Assembly (NCBI GenBank): GCA_002282015.1
Contig: NCIJ01000007.1
Location: forward strand, 1-51,289
Source: Sulfuricurvum sp. 17-40-25
Lineage (GTDB): Bacteria > Campylobacterota > Campylobacteria > Campylobacterales > Sulfurimonadaceae
Length of the DNA: 51,289 bases
Direction: 5' to 3'
The notes under the pieces are model-generated. The model was given only the letters and a program-made list of their open reading frames with translations, did not search any database and was not told where the DNA came from. The position numbers were made by a program, and so were the translations under genes. Positions 26,832 to 35,562 of this stretch are shown piece by piece (position 1 is the first letter of the stretch; each line of letters begins with the position of its first letter).

Positions 26832-27999
26832 AGCACTATATATTGATCAAGAAGCACTTTCTGCTCTTGCATTACTCAAATCGGGTATCCTATCTCCCGT
26901 AAAAGAGCTTATGAATGAGCAACAATGCACGCAAGTACTAAACAGTGGCATGTTTGATGGAAGTACATTCCCCTTTCCTCTCATTCTCTCCCCTAATGGT
27001 AAGAGTAATGAGGCTATTTTAATAAGTACACAAAAAGGAGAAGTCCTTGATCTTGTCTGCGATCAAGAAGTTGTAGGTGAAATTTGTGTAAACGAAGTTT
27101 TTGCTATTGACCCCGCCGAACGTTTACGTCAAATATACGGAACGGAAGATCTCTCTCATCCAGGTGTAAATGCCACCTTTAAACGACTTGGAAAGTATGC
27201 TATCTGCGGTGATTATACAATTGATACCACCTCAATATCCACTATACGCCAAACCATTAAAAATGCTCAGGATCAAATCGGAGCAAAACACACCACTGCT
27301 ATTTTTATGGCGGCTAATCCTCTTCACCGTGCACACGAGCGTCTTATTCGCCAAAGCTTGGAGAGAACCGATCTCATTGTTATCTTTTTATTAAAGCCCT
27401 ATAATAACGCTAATCTAAGTTATGATCTTCGTCATGATGTTCTTCAGTTTTTTGTTAATAATTATCTCCCCTTTAGCCGAGTTATTATTGTTCCATTGGA
27501 AAACAGCTATATTTTTGCCGGAAGCAATGAAGTGATTTTGGATGCCATCGTGGCAAAAAATTATGGATGTGACCGTCTCATGATTGGACAAAATCATGCT
27601 GGTATAGGAATGTATTACGATCGTAATGCTAATAAATCAGTTATTGATCGAATGAGGGGAATTGACATTGAAGTGTCTATGTCCAGTGAATACGTCTACT
27701 GCAATATGTGTAAAACACTCGTCAGTATTCAAACCTGCCCTCACGGACATCATCACCATATTTCCTACCATTCTGAATCGATACTTGAACTCATGAAACA
27801 AGGGCTCCTACCACCAGCGGTGTTGGTACGTAAAGAAATATCTTCACTGATTGTTTCTTCTTTGTATCCGAATCGATTTAAAAATTTGGCTAAACTTTAT
27901 TATGACATTATGCCGGTTAACGGTTTGCTCGAAGAACACACTGAAAAAGACTTTTATATTGAGCTTATGAAACTTTATCAAACCACATCACTTACCTAA
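26809..27999 (+). CDS. Divergent ATP-sulfurylase homologue with altered active site
   Basis: 396 residues with the overall fold pattern of sulfate adenylyltransferase: a PUA-like N-terminal domain, then a nucleotidyltransferase domain. The HxxH motif (NPLHRAHE) and the zinc-ligand region (YCNMC ... TCPHGHHHH) are kept. The residues that bind sulfate and ATP are not: the usual QTRN reads MAAN, GRDHAG reads GQNHAG, and the ISGTxxR segment reads ISYHSES. Function is therefore uncertain: a nucleotidyltransferase for another substrate or a non-catalytic protein. The start overlaps the regulator gene by 23 bases, with GGGAG upstream. Synteny ispDF-regulator-sat-pgpA resembles Cj1607-Cj1610 as I recall it. 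Confidence 0.8.
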   Translation: MASSRKNRALYIDQEALSALALLKSGILSPVKELMNEQQCTQVLNSGMFDGSTFPFPLILSPNGKSNEAILISTQKGEVLDLVCDQEVVGEICVNEVFAIDPAERLRQIYGTEDLSHPGVNATFKRLGKYAICGDYTIDTTSISTIRQTIKNAQDQIGAKHTTAIFMAANPLHRAHERLIRQSLERTDLIVIFLLKPYNNANLSYDLRHDVLQFFVNNYLPFSRVIIVPLENSYIFAGSNEVILDAIVAKNYGCDRLMIGQNHAGIGMYYDRNANKSVIDRMRGIDIEVSMSSEYVYCNMCKTLVSIQTCPHGHHHHISYHSESILELMKQGLLPPAVLVRKEISSLIVSSLYPNRFKNLAKLYYDIMPVNGLLEEHTEKDFYIELMKLYQTTSLT

Positions 28000-28008
28000 G
28001 GTACTCTC

Positions 28009-28518
28009 ATGAAATTAAATTGGTTTTTCCTCACCCTCTTTTACAGTGGGCATTCGCCAAAAGCTCCTGGAACAGTGGGAACACTTGTTTCTCTCCCCTT
28101 AGGTGTGGGCATATTAATGTTATTGGGCCCACAGACTTTATTTTTACTAACTTTGCTTATCACCCTCGTAGCTATTAAAAGTATTAATCGTTATGAGGCT
28201 CAAAGCGGGATTCATGACAATCAAAAAATTGTTATCGATGAGCTTGCAGGAATGTGGTTTGCCCTGAGTATTGCACCTGGTATTATGTTTACGTGGGGTG
28301 ATGTATCCACATTTAGTAATGGAATTGCCGTACAAATCATACTCAGCTTTATTTTCTTTCGTATGTATGACATTAAAAAGCCCTCTATTATTGGCCGTAT
28401 TGATCGTAATGTCAGCGGTGGATGGGGAGTGATGGGGGATGATATTGTTGCTGGATTTGCTGCGGGTATCAGTGCTGCCCTTGTCTGGCAGCTGATTCTT
28501 AAACTATTAGCATTTTGA
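28009..28518 (+). CDS. pgpA: Phosphatidylglycerophosphatase A
   Basis: Membrane phosphatase that removes phosphate from phosphatidylglycerophosphate to give phosphatidylglycerol. The 169 residues show GHSPKAPGTVGTLVSLPLG at the N-terminus, IVIDELAGMWFA (the conserved DE-GM core) and RMYDIKKPSIIGRIDRNVSGGWGVMGDDIVAG, the signature of the PgpA family, with about four membrane helices. It starts 9 bases after the sulfurylase-like gene and closes the ispDF operon. A 7-bp hairpin overlaps its stop. Confidence 0.95.
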   Translation: MKLNWFFLTLFYSGHSPKAPGTVGTLVSLPLGVGILMLLGPQTLFLLTLLITLVAIKSINRYEAQSGIHDNQKIVIDELAGMWFALSIAPGIMFTWGDVSTFSNGIAVQIILSFIFFRMYDIKKPSIIGRIDRNVSGGWGVMGDDIVAGFAAGISAALVWQLILKLLAF

Positions 28519-28535
28519 TGTATAAATTTACATCA
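28516..28535. terminator. Hairpin shared by convergent stops
   Basis: TGATGTA, 6-base loop, TACATCA: a perfect 7-bp stem that contains the pgpA TGA in its left arm and overlaps the TAA of the convergent gene at 28528. Candidate bidirectional terminator. Confidence 0.4.
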
Positions 28536-29019
28536 TCATTGGATCATCGGTCGGTTCAATCTCTTCATAGTCATTGACTATTTGATCTAATATTTTCTGT
28601 GTCTTTTTAATCTTTACGATATTTTCATCAAAAATAGATTTTGATGCAGGAAATGCGTCTCCAAGTTCCGTATAGATCAAAATACGTCCGCCAAAGTGAC
28701 GATTAAACTCATCAAATGCACCTCTTAGATATGCTTTACGCGTTGTGTGTCTAAATAATGCTTGTAACATTCTTTTACGTTCTTTGATTGGAATCGACTC
28801 ATCAATCGCTTCAGCCACACGCTTGATGTCCAAACGAGAAAAATAAACACCGCTTTGGAACGGTGAGAGAAGTTTATCGGTTAACTCATCTACAAATCCA
28901 GGTACTGGCTCATTATCTGGGTCATTTTCAGCAGTCGTATCACAATCTCCTGTATCACATTTATCCCGTACAAATTGATCAAACTCTGCTTTTAAATCAC
29001 TTAGTTCTGCTTTATTCAT
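28528..29019 (-). CDS. Small acidic protein of unknown function, last gene of the molybdoenzyme operon
   Basis: 163 residues that I do not recognise. The N-terminus is acidic with a CDTGDC pair (Cys21, Cys26). The middle (about 55-125) is helical and basic (IKRVAEAIDESIPIKERKRMLQALFRHTTRK), followed by FDEFNRHFGGRILIYTEL and a helical, acidic tail ending in DDPMMM. No membrane segment or signal peptide is seen, so it should be cytoplasmic. AGGAG precedes the ATG by 6 bases, and the gene starts one base after the preceding stop, so co-translation with the upstream genes is expected. A role in assembly or electron transfer of the molybdoenzyme is a guess from position only. Confidence 0.7.
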   Translation of the reverse strand: MNKAELSDLKAEFDQFVRDKCDTGDCDTTAENDPDNEPVPGFVDELTDKLLSPFQSGVYFSRLDIKRVAEAIDESIPIKERKRMLQALFRHTTRKAYLRGAFDEFNRHFGGRILIYTELGDAFPASKSIFDENIVKIKKTQKILDQIVNDYEEIEPTDDPMMM

Positions 29020-29020
29020 T

Positions 29021-29458
29021 CTATGCTCCTGTTGTTAATTCGTAAAAATAGCGTGTCATGGAATTGAGGGCTATGTCGTCTTGAAACTCATCGCATTGCG
29101 CAAACTTTTCCAGTGCAGATGGCATAATAAGTTCTCCGTAGAGTTGTCCATCTACGATACGAATAAAATCACTGTATCCAGCCTCTTGAGATGCTTCAGA
29201 AGCATGATCTAATAAGCTAAAGGCCTCTTCTTGATATTCCATTGAGATTACCGCACCGGTTAATTTTGAGCTTCGCATTTGTGAAATTGTAAAGGTAACA
29301 TCATCCGGGCGTATATTCATGGGAATTGCCATTGCATTGACATTATTTCCCTTGAACAATTTATTAACAATAGCACAAAAGCGACTACTATGTGCATTTT
29401 CGGCGATATACCCATAAAGTGCTGTTTCTGTTGTTATCGAATTATCATCGTTCATCAT
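29021..29458 (-). CDS. Stand-alone domain resembling the substrate-binding half of shikimate dehydrogenase
   Basis: 145 residues starting at ATG-ATG just after the iron-sulfur gene stop; longer upstream readings in the same frame overlap that gene and should be disregarded. The chain aligns by eye with the N-terminal domain of AroE: YGYIAENAHSSRF (for GxxxxHSxSP), AIPMNIRPDDVTFTISQMRSS (for LP-V-PEDL), LTGAVISMEYQEEAF (for GANVTIPYKEAV) and EASQEAGYSDFIRIVDGQLYG (for AQxIGAVNTIV-DGxLYG). The catalytic Lys is Gln76, the catalytic Asp is absent, and no NADP-binding Rossmann domain follows. Probably a non-enzymatic binding protein; its ligand is unknown. Confidence 0.65.
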   Translation of the reverse strand: MMNDDNSITTETALYGYIAENAHSSRFCAIVNKLFKGNNVNAMAIPMNIRPDDVTFTISQMRSSKLTGAVISMEYQEEAFSLLDHASEASQEAGYSDFIRIVDGQLYGELIMPSALEKFAQCDEFQDDIALNSMTRYFYELTTGA

Positions 29459-29459
29459 T

Positions 29460-30554
29460 TTATAACCCCCAAAGCTCGCGCGCTTCTTCCTCTTCGAGGC
29501 GACAACGGCGGCATATTTTTTCTCCTGCGACGGAACTGAACAAGCCATCGCATTCATCACATCGGCGTACTGCAAATCTTGCAAGGTTTTGAACACTAGG
29601 GACATACCACTCTTTGAGATTGTACGACGTCGAAAGAGTAATAGCATTTGGCTCACATACGTCATGACATAAATGACATTTGACACATAAAAAAGGATCG
29701 AAATCTATTTTAGAGTTACGCATGTCCGATGTCAGTGCTCCTGTAGGACATACGCGATAACACATTTGACACGCTGTACATAATTCTTCATCTAACAGTT
29801 TTTGAGACGTAAACGTAATTTTATCGCTTTGCACCACATGAAATTCACTAGGTACTTCAAAACGCTTTAATGCGGTAAAAAATAGTTTACGTCGATCCGT
29901 TATCTTTTTAGTCCGTAGCGCTTGAGTATGAGTACTATTCGTCGTATATTGTACAAATTCATCCGTCGTACGCTGTATCTCTTTTTCAAAATTACTGCGT
30001 GCTTTCCCTATTCCACGTAAGTGAAAGTTTTTGAAAAAATCTCGGCGATCTGCTTTTTCTTCAGGTACTTTCAAATCTATATACGCAATATCTTTTGTTT
30101 GAATCGTATAAGGTGATTGTATTGCTTCTAATAAATAATTAGAATTATCAATAGTCTTCATCATAACCGATAAAGTTTTTTCTCCTATCTCACATTGACC
30201 ACAATGCCCAATATCCAGAATAACACCTTCTTTCATTTGAGCAAAGGCAATTAATTGTTCGCTGCTTAATGCAGCGATACAAGGCACATTCTTTTGACAA
30301 GAGACAAGATTCTCTTCATCAGAGACAAATGAAAAGAAAAAATCAGTTGGATTAAAATCATCAAGTTGCAATGCTTCTGTAGGACACACAGCAACACATC
30401 CCGCACATCCAACACATTGTGATTGATTGATGGATGGAAGTCGCCCAGTAATGCTAATAGCACCCACAGGACATACATCAGAACAATGAGTGCAAATAGA
30501 GTTGACACTTAAAGCTCTAACACATGAGCTAGGAGAGAGATTTAAAAGGCTCAT
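29460..30554 (-). CDS. Multi-cluster iron-sulfur protein with C-terminal zinc ribbon
   Basis: 364 residues, cytoplasmic. It has four [4Fe-4S] motifs in two pairs: Cys11/21/24/28 and Cys47/50/53/57, then Cys259/262/265/269 and Cys290/293/296/300 (the last followed by Glu instead of Pro). Between them a domain carries Cys86, Cys92, Cys118 and Cys121 (SCQKNVPC and GHCGQC). A zinc-ribbon-like CxxC-x12-CxxC (332-351) ends the protein. The likely role is electron supply to, or cluster delivery for, the molybdoenzyme, but this is inference. Its ATG overlaps the TorD-like stop by 4 bases and the next gene starts one base after its own stop. Confidence 0.82.
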   Translation of the reverse strand: MSLLNLSPSSCVRALSVNSICTHCSDVCPVGAISITGRLPSINQSQCVGCAGCVAVCPTEALQLDDFNPTDFFFSFVSDEENLVSCQKNVPCIAALSSEQLIAFAQMKEGVILDIGHCGQCEIGEKTLSVMMKTIDNSNYLLEAIQSPYTIQTKDIAYIDLKVPEEKADRRDFFKNFHLRGIGKARSNFEKEIQRTTDEFVQYTTNSTHTQALRTKKITDRRKLFFTALKRFEVPSEFHVVQSDKITFTSQKLLDEELCTACQMCYRVCPTGALTSDMRNSKIDFDPFLCVKCHLCHDVCEPNAITLSTSYNLKEWYVPSVQNLARFAVRRCDECDGLFSSVAGEKICRRCRLEEEEARELWGL

Positions 30555-31174
30555 GAAACTTTAGGAACAACTGCACTTAACATTTCATTATCAGAAAGTA
30601 TAAATTCTAATGCCATTTCCGCTGTATCGTAATATAAAGGTGTACGTGATTCATACTTCATATTAATCAGATACATAGGTGCCCATTTTAAAAGATGGGT
30701 ATTTAAAAAACGATGCTGTACTGCCAATAATTCAGTTACAGATTCATGATCACTTTCTTCAATTGCTTTTATCTGAGCTTGACATAAGTGATGCATAAAC
30801 TCTAACTCAACACCAATATGATCCGAGGAAACAACACGTGCTACAGCGTAATCAACAATAAAGTCATAAGCACTGTAGATATCTGTTACAGGATTCGCAC
30901 CACCTGTTTCTATCATCTGATCAGCACGTGTATAAAAAGTCTCATAAGGGACTAAATGCAATAGTGAAAGGTTTGTAAAATCGGGATTCAAATACTCTTC
31001 TAAAAGCTTTTGATTTGATAGTGTGGTACGTAGTTCCCATTCATTCCAATGAGGTAAAAACTCTAAAACTGTTTTGTCTTCCATAAGTGTATTCAAAATT
31101 TCAACGTCAAGCTCTTGAAGCAAAATCCGAGAAAGAAGGGCATAAATATTACTACGTGCGATAATTTCATCCAT
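30551..31174 (-). CDS. TorD/DmsD-family molybdoenzyme chaperone
   Basis: 207 residues, helical and cytoplasmic. Family marks are LLSRILLQE near the start, VPYETFYTR, HIGVELEFMHHLC and LNTHLLKWAPM, the pattern of the TorD-type chaperones that bind the twin-arginine signal and assist cofactor insertion. The obvious client is the 1130-residue catalytic subunit encoded just upstream. A TACAAT at 31201-31206 could give this gene and the three after it a promoter of their own in addition to readthrough. Confidence 0.85.
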   Translation of the reverse strand: MDEIIARSNIYALLSRILLQELDVEILNTLMEDKTVLEFLPHWNEWELRTTLSNQKLLEEYLNPDFTNLSLLHLVPYETFYTRADQMIETGGANPVTDIYSAYDFIVDYAVARVVSSDHIGVELEFMHHLCQAQIKAIEESDHESVTELLAVQHRFLNTHLLKWAPMYLINMKYESRTPLYYDTAEMALEFILSDNEMLSAVVPKVS

Positions 31175-31200
31175 TAATCAGACCTTTAAATAGTGATGGG

Positions 31201-31206
31201 ATTGTA
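31201..31206 (-). promoter_or_regulatory. -10 box ahead of the accessory genes
   Basis: The minus strand reads TTGCTACAATCCC about 28 bases before the TorD-like ATG, in the only sizeable gap (87 bases) inside the molybdoenzyme operon. Confidence 0.4.
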
Positions 31207-31261
31207 GCAACTCTGACTAAAAAGTACATGAGAGAAGAAGATTAGAAAAAGGTATCAAGTC

Positions 31262-34200
31262 CTAAGACTTGATAGTAACGTCATATGCAGTTGAGTCAAG
31301 AGATACCCAAGGACGTTTAATATGGCGAGGGCGACGAATGGTTGAATTTGAATCCAAACCACGAGACAGCTGATCTCTCCATGCTTGATATACTTTAAAG
31401 TTATTATCATAATTTACAAAAATGTCACCAATCTTGTCACCCGGTTGAGCAGGCTCTAAGATAACTTTATGGTGCCAACAGTGCATACCTGAAATTGGAT
31501 CCGGATGAGGAGCTGCTACAGCATTTTGCCATGAACCACTCAATCCATCCCACCAAATGTTCTCAGAGTCACGGTTGTATTCTGCAAAACGCTCAGCTTT
31601 AAAGCCTTTGATTCCCTCAACATATTTGAGTTTACCGATTTTTCCATCCATTTGAATCTCAGCAACTGGAACACCAAAACTATTGATACCTGTAGTACCA
31701 CTATAGTCATCAATTTTAGTTTGTGCTCCTGCTTTACCGATATTAGCAGGTGATTCTTTGAGGAACTCTTTGTTATTCAAATCTCGTGGCGCAGTACTAG
31801 GATCCACTTTACCATCAGTTACACCATTTGGTACCGTTACATGGTTCGTTAATTTCCAACGTCCACCATGATGTGAACATGCTAATGTACCAGGCATAAC
31901 AGCCTCAGTAGGTACTGCCATTGCGACAAAGTAACCACTGTCTAGACCAGACACCGTATCCACAATCTTCACACGCATTGCATCACCACGCTTAAATCCA
32001 AGACGCTGTGCATCTTTTGTATAGATCCAAATCGGGTCATGGTTCTGTGAAATTTCCATCAAATGCTTAGAATTCGCAGAACGTGTATGAATATTATACG
32101 GTAAACGGAATACTGTATTTAGAGCAAATGAGTTTTCCTCTTTCATATACATGTGGTTAACATGTGAAACAAGGTGCACCATCTCTACTTTTTCTTTATC
32201 ATTACGCGGATAGAACGGCATTGCATACTCTCTCCACTTCCAGTCCGTAGCCCACTGTGTAAAGAACTCAAGTTTACGAGTAAGGGTTTCAAATCCTTCC
32301 ATCTTTTTACCGTCAATCTCAATACCAATAGTTGTATCTTTTCCGTGATGATCTTTGGCTTTAATAACACCAGCCGTACCAACACTCATAGAACCCGCAT
32401 CAAATTTGTGTCCGTGTGAAATAACTTCACCATCTTCAAATTTAAGCTCACGTTCCATAGCATTATAGATTTTATCTTCTTCCATCCATGCACCATGATC
32501 ACGTAAATAGGCATAGACTGGAAATTCTTCCTTACTGTAACGCTCATCATTAGTTGCTGTCTCTTTGAGTTTTGGCAAGTTATCACCAAATGCAGCATCG
32601 TACCATTCAGGAATCGTGACAGGTTTACCTGGATGACGTTTAGATTCCCACATTTTTTTGATACCTAGACTTCCGTCAGGATCGATGTAGTTAACACATA
32701 AATCAAAGAAGAACTCATTCTCTTCCCAAACCTCACCAAGACCCGCCTTAACGTGAGCCTCAAGTGTAGCACGGTTAGGATTTTTAGCTTTCCAGCCTGA
32801 TTTTTCCAATGCAACACGTAAAACCGGCTGACGAAATGAAGTCCATCTTGCAGGGAATGTTGCCTCAGAGTGTTGGTCATGACGCTCTCCGGCAAGTCCA
32901 ACTGGAAGTACATAGTCCATATACCAGTTTGTCTCTGACCATACTGGAGAGAGATTCATAGTGAGTTCCATCTTTGTTTCGTCTTTTAGAACTTCTATCC
33001 AACGGAAACCATCCGGATTAATCCAGACAGGATTGTACATACGTGGAATATAAACAGAAAGTTTACTTGGAACTTTCAATCCACGGTCATTCCATTTTTT
33101 CTGCCATGCGGTATCTGTTAATAGGTGTGGCAATAAATACGACATCTCATACGTTGACAAAGGCCACTCAGGAGGCCATGTTAGCTCATTCCAAACTTTG
33201 ACCTTTGGTACGTCTGCACCGCCTGCACCCTGTCCAAGTGTAGAGCTTCCACCCTTCCCAGATACAGAAATAACGTGCCAGTGGTGGAAGAATGTACCAC
33301 CCTCAGTACCGATAGCACCGCGAAGACCAATACAAAAATATGCCGCACGTCCGCCCATCCATGCACCACGGTTACCCGCAGCAGCAGCACGCCAGATATA
33401 CGTAGAAATTGCATCACCAGCCCAAATAAACATCTCGTAGAGTTTTTCAAGTTTATAAGCAGGGACATGTGTCTCTTTAACCGCATATTCAAGCGTATAA
33501 GGAGCATACATATCTTTTAAAAGAGCCATATAGTCATCAAATGAATTACCAGTCGGAGCTTTAGTAATCTGACCTTTTTCAAGCATAAAGTCAAGATGTT
33601 TGTGATCGTTCATCAAGGTTTCCCAGTTGAACCATTTTTTCACAAACTTCTTATCCGTCATATTTTCACTTAAAATACGATTTGCAAGATAAAGATAAAT
33701 AGCAGCTTCCGTACCAGGCCATGCAGCGATCCAAAGATCTGACATACCTGCAGAATTCGACATACGAGGGTCCATAACGACCATCTTCGCACCTTTTTTA
33801 CGTGCGTCAGCAATAAAACTAGCTGATTGCTGAAAGTAGTGTCCCGCATCCGCAGCATGAGACGAATTCAAGAAAATCAGCTTAGCATTAGCCCAGTCAG
33901 GACTTGAACGGTCATCATTTGCAGTCCAAATAGACGGTGTACGACCATTAGATGAACAAATGTTGGTGTGTGAGTTGTAGGAGTCAAGTCCCATTGTTTC
34001 CCAAACCTGAGGAACAAACCCGTTTTCATTTGGACGTCCGACATGGTACATCACTGATTTACGAGAAAGTTCATCCCCGTTACGTAGCGTATCACCCATC
34101 TTTTTACCGATGGTCGTCATCGCTTCATCCCATGTTGTACGAATCCATTTTCCCTCACCACGCTTAGAACCTGGTGCACGCTTAAGTGGGAAAGGAATAC

Positions 34201-34654
34201 GATCAGGATCATACATCTGTGACTGAACAGCATACCCTTTTGCACAGTTACGTCCACGTGAGGCAGGGTGCAATGGGTTACCCATGTATTTTTTAACGGT
34301 GAATGTCTTTTTATCGATCCATGCAGTTAATCCACACGACGCTTCACAGTTTGAACATGCAGTAGGAACCAGCATATAATCATTGACCATGATACCATCA
34401 GGGTTCTCTTCACTTTGTACGCCGTGACGGTTTATACCGCCACGTTTCCAGTCATTACCATCAAGCTCTTGGAAACCTTCCCACTGATCCAATGGTGGAT
34501 AAAATGATAGGCTGTCAGGAGTATTGGTAAATTTGCTGTTCTCTACAGACTCAGCAGCTGCATCAGTCGAGAATACGCCTTTTGCAATCGCAGCACCAGC
34601 AACGGTCATTGCGGCACCTTTTAAAAATGTTCTTCTACTTTCTAAATACATCAT
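31262..34654 (-). CDS. Molybdopterin oxidoreductase catalytic subunit (DMSO reductase superfamily), exported by Tat
   Basis: 1130 residues. A Tat signal (RRTFLKG, Arg7-Arg8, then a hydrophobic stretch and AAA) sends it folded to the periplasm. An N-terminal [4Fe-4S] site is Cys100/103/107/137. HTNICSSNGRT puts Cys233 where the molybdenum ligand is expected, pointing to the clade of polysulfide, thiosulfate, tetrathionate and arsenate reductases and sulfite dehydrogenase. The rest carries bis-MGD-binding domains, ending in the C-terminal cap region (TLACSHHGGRW). It is longer than PsrA/PhsA (about 760). Substrate cannot be assigned; with a sulfur-oxidiser-like gene set, an inorganic sulfur compound is the first guess. 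Confidence 0.9.
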   Translation of the reverse strand: MMYLESRRTFLKGAAMTVAGAAIAKGVFSTDAAAESVENSKFTNTPDSLSFYPPLDQWEGFQELDGNDWKRGGINRHGVQSEENPDGIMVNDYMLVPTACSNCEASCGLTAWIDKKTFTVKKYMGNPLHPASRGRNCAKGYAVQSQMYDPDRIPFPLKRAPGSKRGEGKWIRTTWDEAMTTIGKKMGDTLRNGDELSRKSVMYHVGRPNENGFVPQVWETMGLDSYNSHTNICSSNGRTPSIWTANDDRSSPDWANAKLIFLNSSHAADAGHYFQQSASFIADARKKGAKMVVMDPRMSNSAGMSDLWIAAWPGTEAAIYLYLANRILSENMTDKKFVKKWFNWETLMNDHKHLDFMLEKGQITKAPTGNSFDDYMALLKDMYAPYTLEYAVKETHVPAYKLEKLYEMFIWAGDAISTYIWRAAAAGNRGAWMGGRAAYFCIGLRGAIGTEGGTFFHHWHVISVSGKGGSSTLGQGAGGADVPKVKVWNELTWPPEWPLSTYEMSYLLPHLLTDTAWQKKWNDRGLKVPSKLSVYIPRMYNPVWINPDGFRWIEVLKDETKMELTMNLSPVWSETNWYMDYVLPVGLAGERHDQHSEATFPARWTSFRQPVLRVALEKSGWKAKNPNRATLEAHVKAGLGEVWEENEFFFDLCVNYIDPDGSLGIKKMWESKRHPGKPVTIPEWYDAAFGDNLPKLKETATNDERYSKEEFPVYAYLRDHGAWMEEDKIYNAMERELKFEDGEVISHGHKFDAGSMSVGTAGVIKAKDHHGKDTTIGIEIDGKKMEGFETLTRKLEFFTQWATDWKWREYAMPFYPRNDKEKVEMVHLVSHVNHMYMKEENSFALNTVFRLPYNIHTRSANSKHLMEISQNHDPIWIYTKDAQRLGFKRGDAMRVKIVDTVSGLDSGYFVAMAVPTEAVMPGTLACSHHGGRWKLTNHVTVPNGVTDGKVDPSTAPRDLNNKEFLKESPANIGKAGAQTKIDDYSGTTGINSFGVPVAEIQMDGKIGKLKYVEGIKGFKAERFAEYNRDSENIWWDGLSGSWQNAVAAPHPDPISGMHCWHHKVILEPAQPGDKIGDIFVNYDNNFKVYQAWRDQLSRGLDSNSTIRRPRHIKRPWVSLDSTAYDVTIKS

Positions 34655-34662
34655 CTACCTCT

Positions 34663-35562
34663 TTAGCTCATGTTTAACAATTGTGGGATAACTAACCATA
34701 CATGCTTGGTAATCCACAATCCGATTAGCGCTGATACAGCAGCGATTTTCAATAAATAATACGATTTATCTTTGATACTTTTGCATACTAAGGCCATTGG
34801 GATCAAAAATGCAACGATTTGACCAAGCCAGAACATAAAGGTATATTCTCCACCTTTGATAAATTCTAATGTAGCAATTACTTCTTCTGCTTTCATCGGA
34901 CCAAAAATTAATTCTGTCATGTACATCAAAAATGCAGTCAATGCACTAAATCCTAAGATCAATCCCAAATCTTTTTTGATTGGATCTGAAAATTTATTAC
35001 CACCAACCAAGATCATCGTTGCAGATCCTGCCAAAAATGCAGCCAACATCATCTGAATAGACTCCGTAGGCATCTGCCACAATTCGCGTGCTGTTGATTG
35101 TGCCATAAGACCCGCTGTATACAGTGTTACTGGAACGGCTAAAACAACCCCGTATCCCAGTAATTTATCGTACATTGCTTCATCTTTTTTCATATAAAGG
35201 AAATACGCCATACCCAAGATAATACCTACAAAACCAGTCGCCAACCATGCACCAATAGTAATCATAGATGTCATATGCGGATGGAAAAAGATATGCCAAA
35301 ATCTAAACATTTGGTGCAAGTCAATAACCGTGAAAAATAAGAATAGGTGAATAAATACGATTGATATCACTACCGATGGCAAACGTATAAAGCCAGTTTG
35401 TTCAGGATACTTTTTCAACAAATAAAATGCAACAAAAATAATACCGGTACCGATACTTTTTGCCCACATATTCATCGTAATAATCCAACCCCATACGATA
35501 CCAGGTAAAGCTACGTCAAGAACTACAACCGCATTGGTTGCTGCAATAATTTCGTGCGCCAT
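34663..35562 (-). CDS. NrfD/PsrC-type membrane anchor and quinone-interacting subunit
   Basis: 299 residues with eight or so membrane helices and short loops, the NrfD-like architecture. It should exchange electrons with menaquinone and pass them to or from the iron-sulfur subunit. The N-terminal GIVWGWIITMNMWAKSIGTG segment and the FFTVIDLHQMFRFWHIFF segment are typical. Its ATG overlaps the stop of the iron-sulfur gene by one base (TAATG), and the catalytic gene follows after 8 bases, so the three subunits are made together. Confidence 0.9.
   Translation of the reverse strand: MAHEIIAATNAVVVLDVALPGIVWGWIITMNMWAKSIGTGIIFVAFYLLKKYPEQTGFIRLPSVVISIVFIHLFLFFTVIDLHQMFRFWHIFFHPHMTSMITIGAWLATGFVGIILGMAYFLYMKKDEAMYDKLLGYGVVLAVPVTLYTAGLMAQSTARELWQMPTESIQMMLAAFLAGSATMILVGGNKFSDPIKKDLGLILGFSALTAFLMYMTELIFGPMKAEEVIATLEFIKGGEYTFMFWLGQIVAFLIPMALVCKSIKDKSYYLLKIAAVSALIGLWITKHVWLVIPQLLNMS

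Noticed and set aside
29459-29686. Longer start for the AroE-like gene running back into the iron-sulfur gene
   Set aside because: The extension lies in another frame of a gene with clear cysteine motifs; the ATG at 29458 directly follows that gene's stop.
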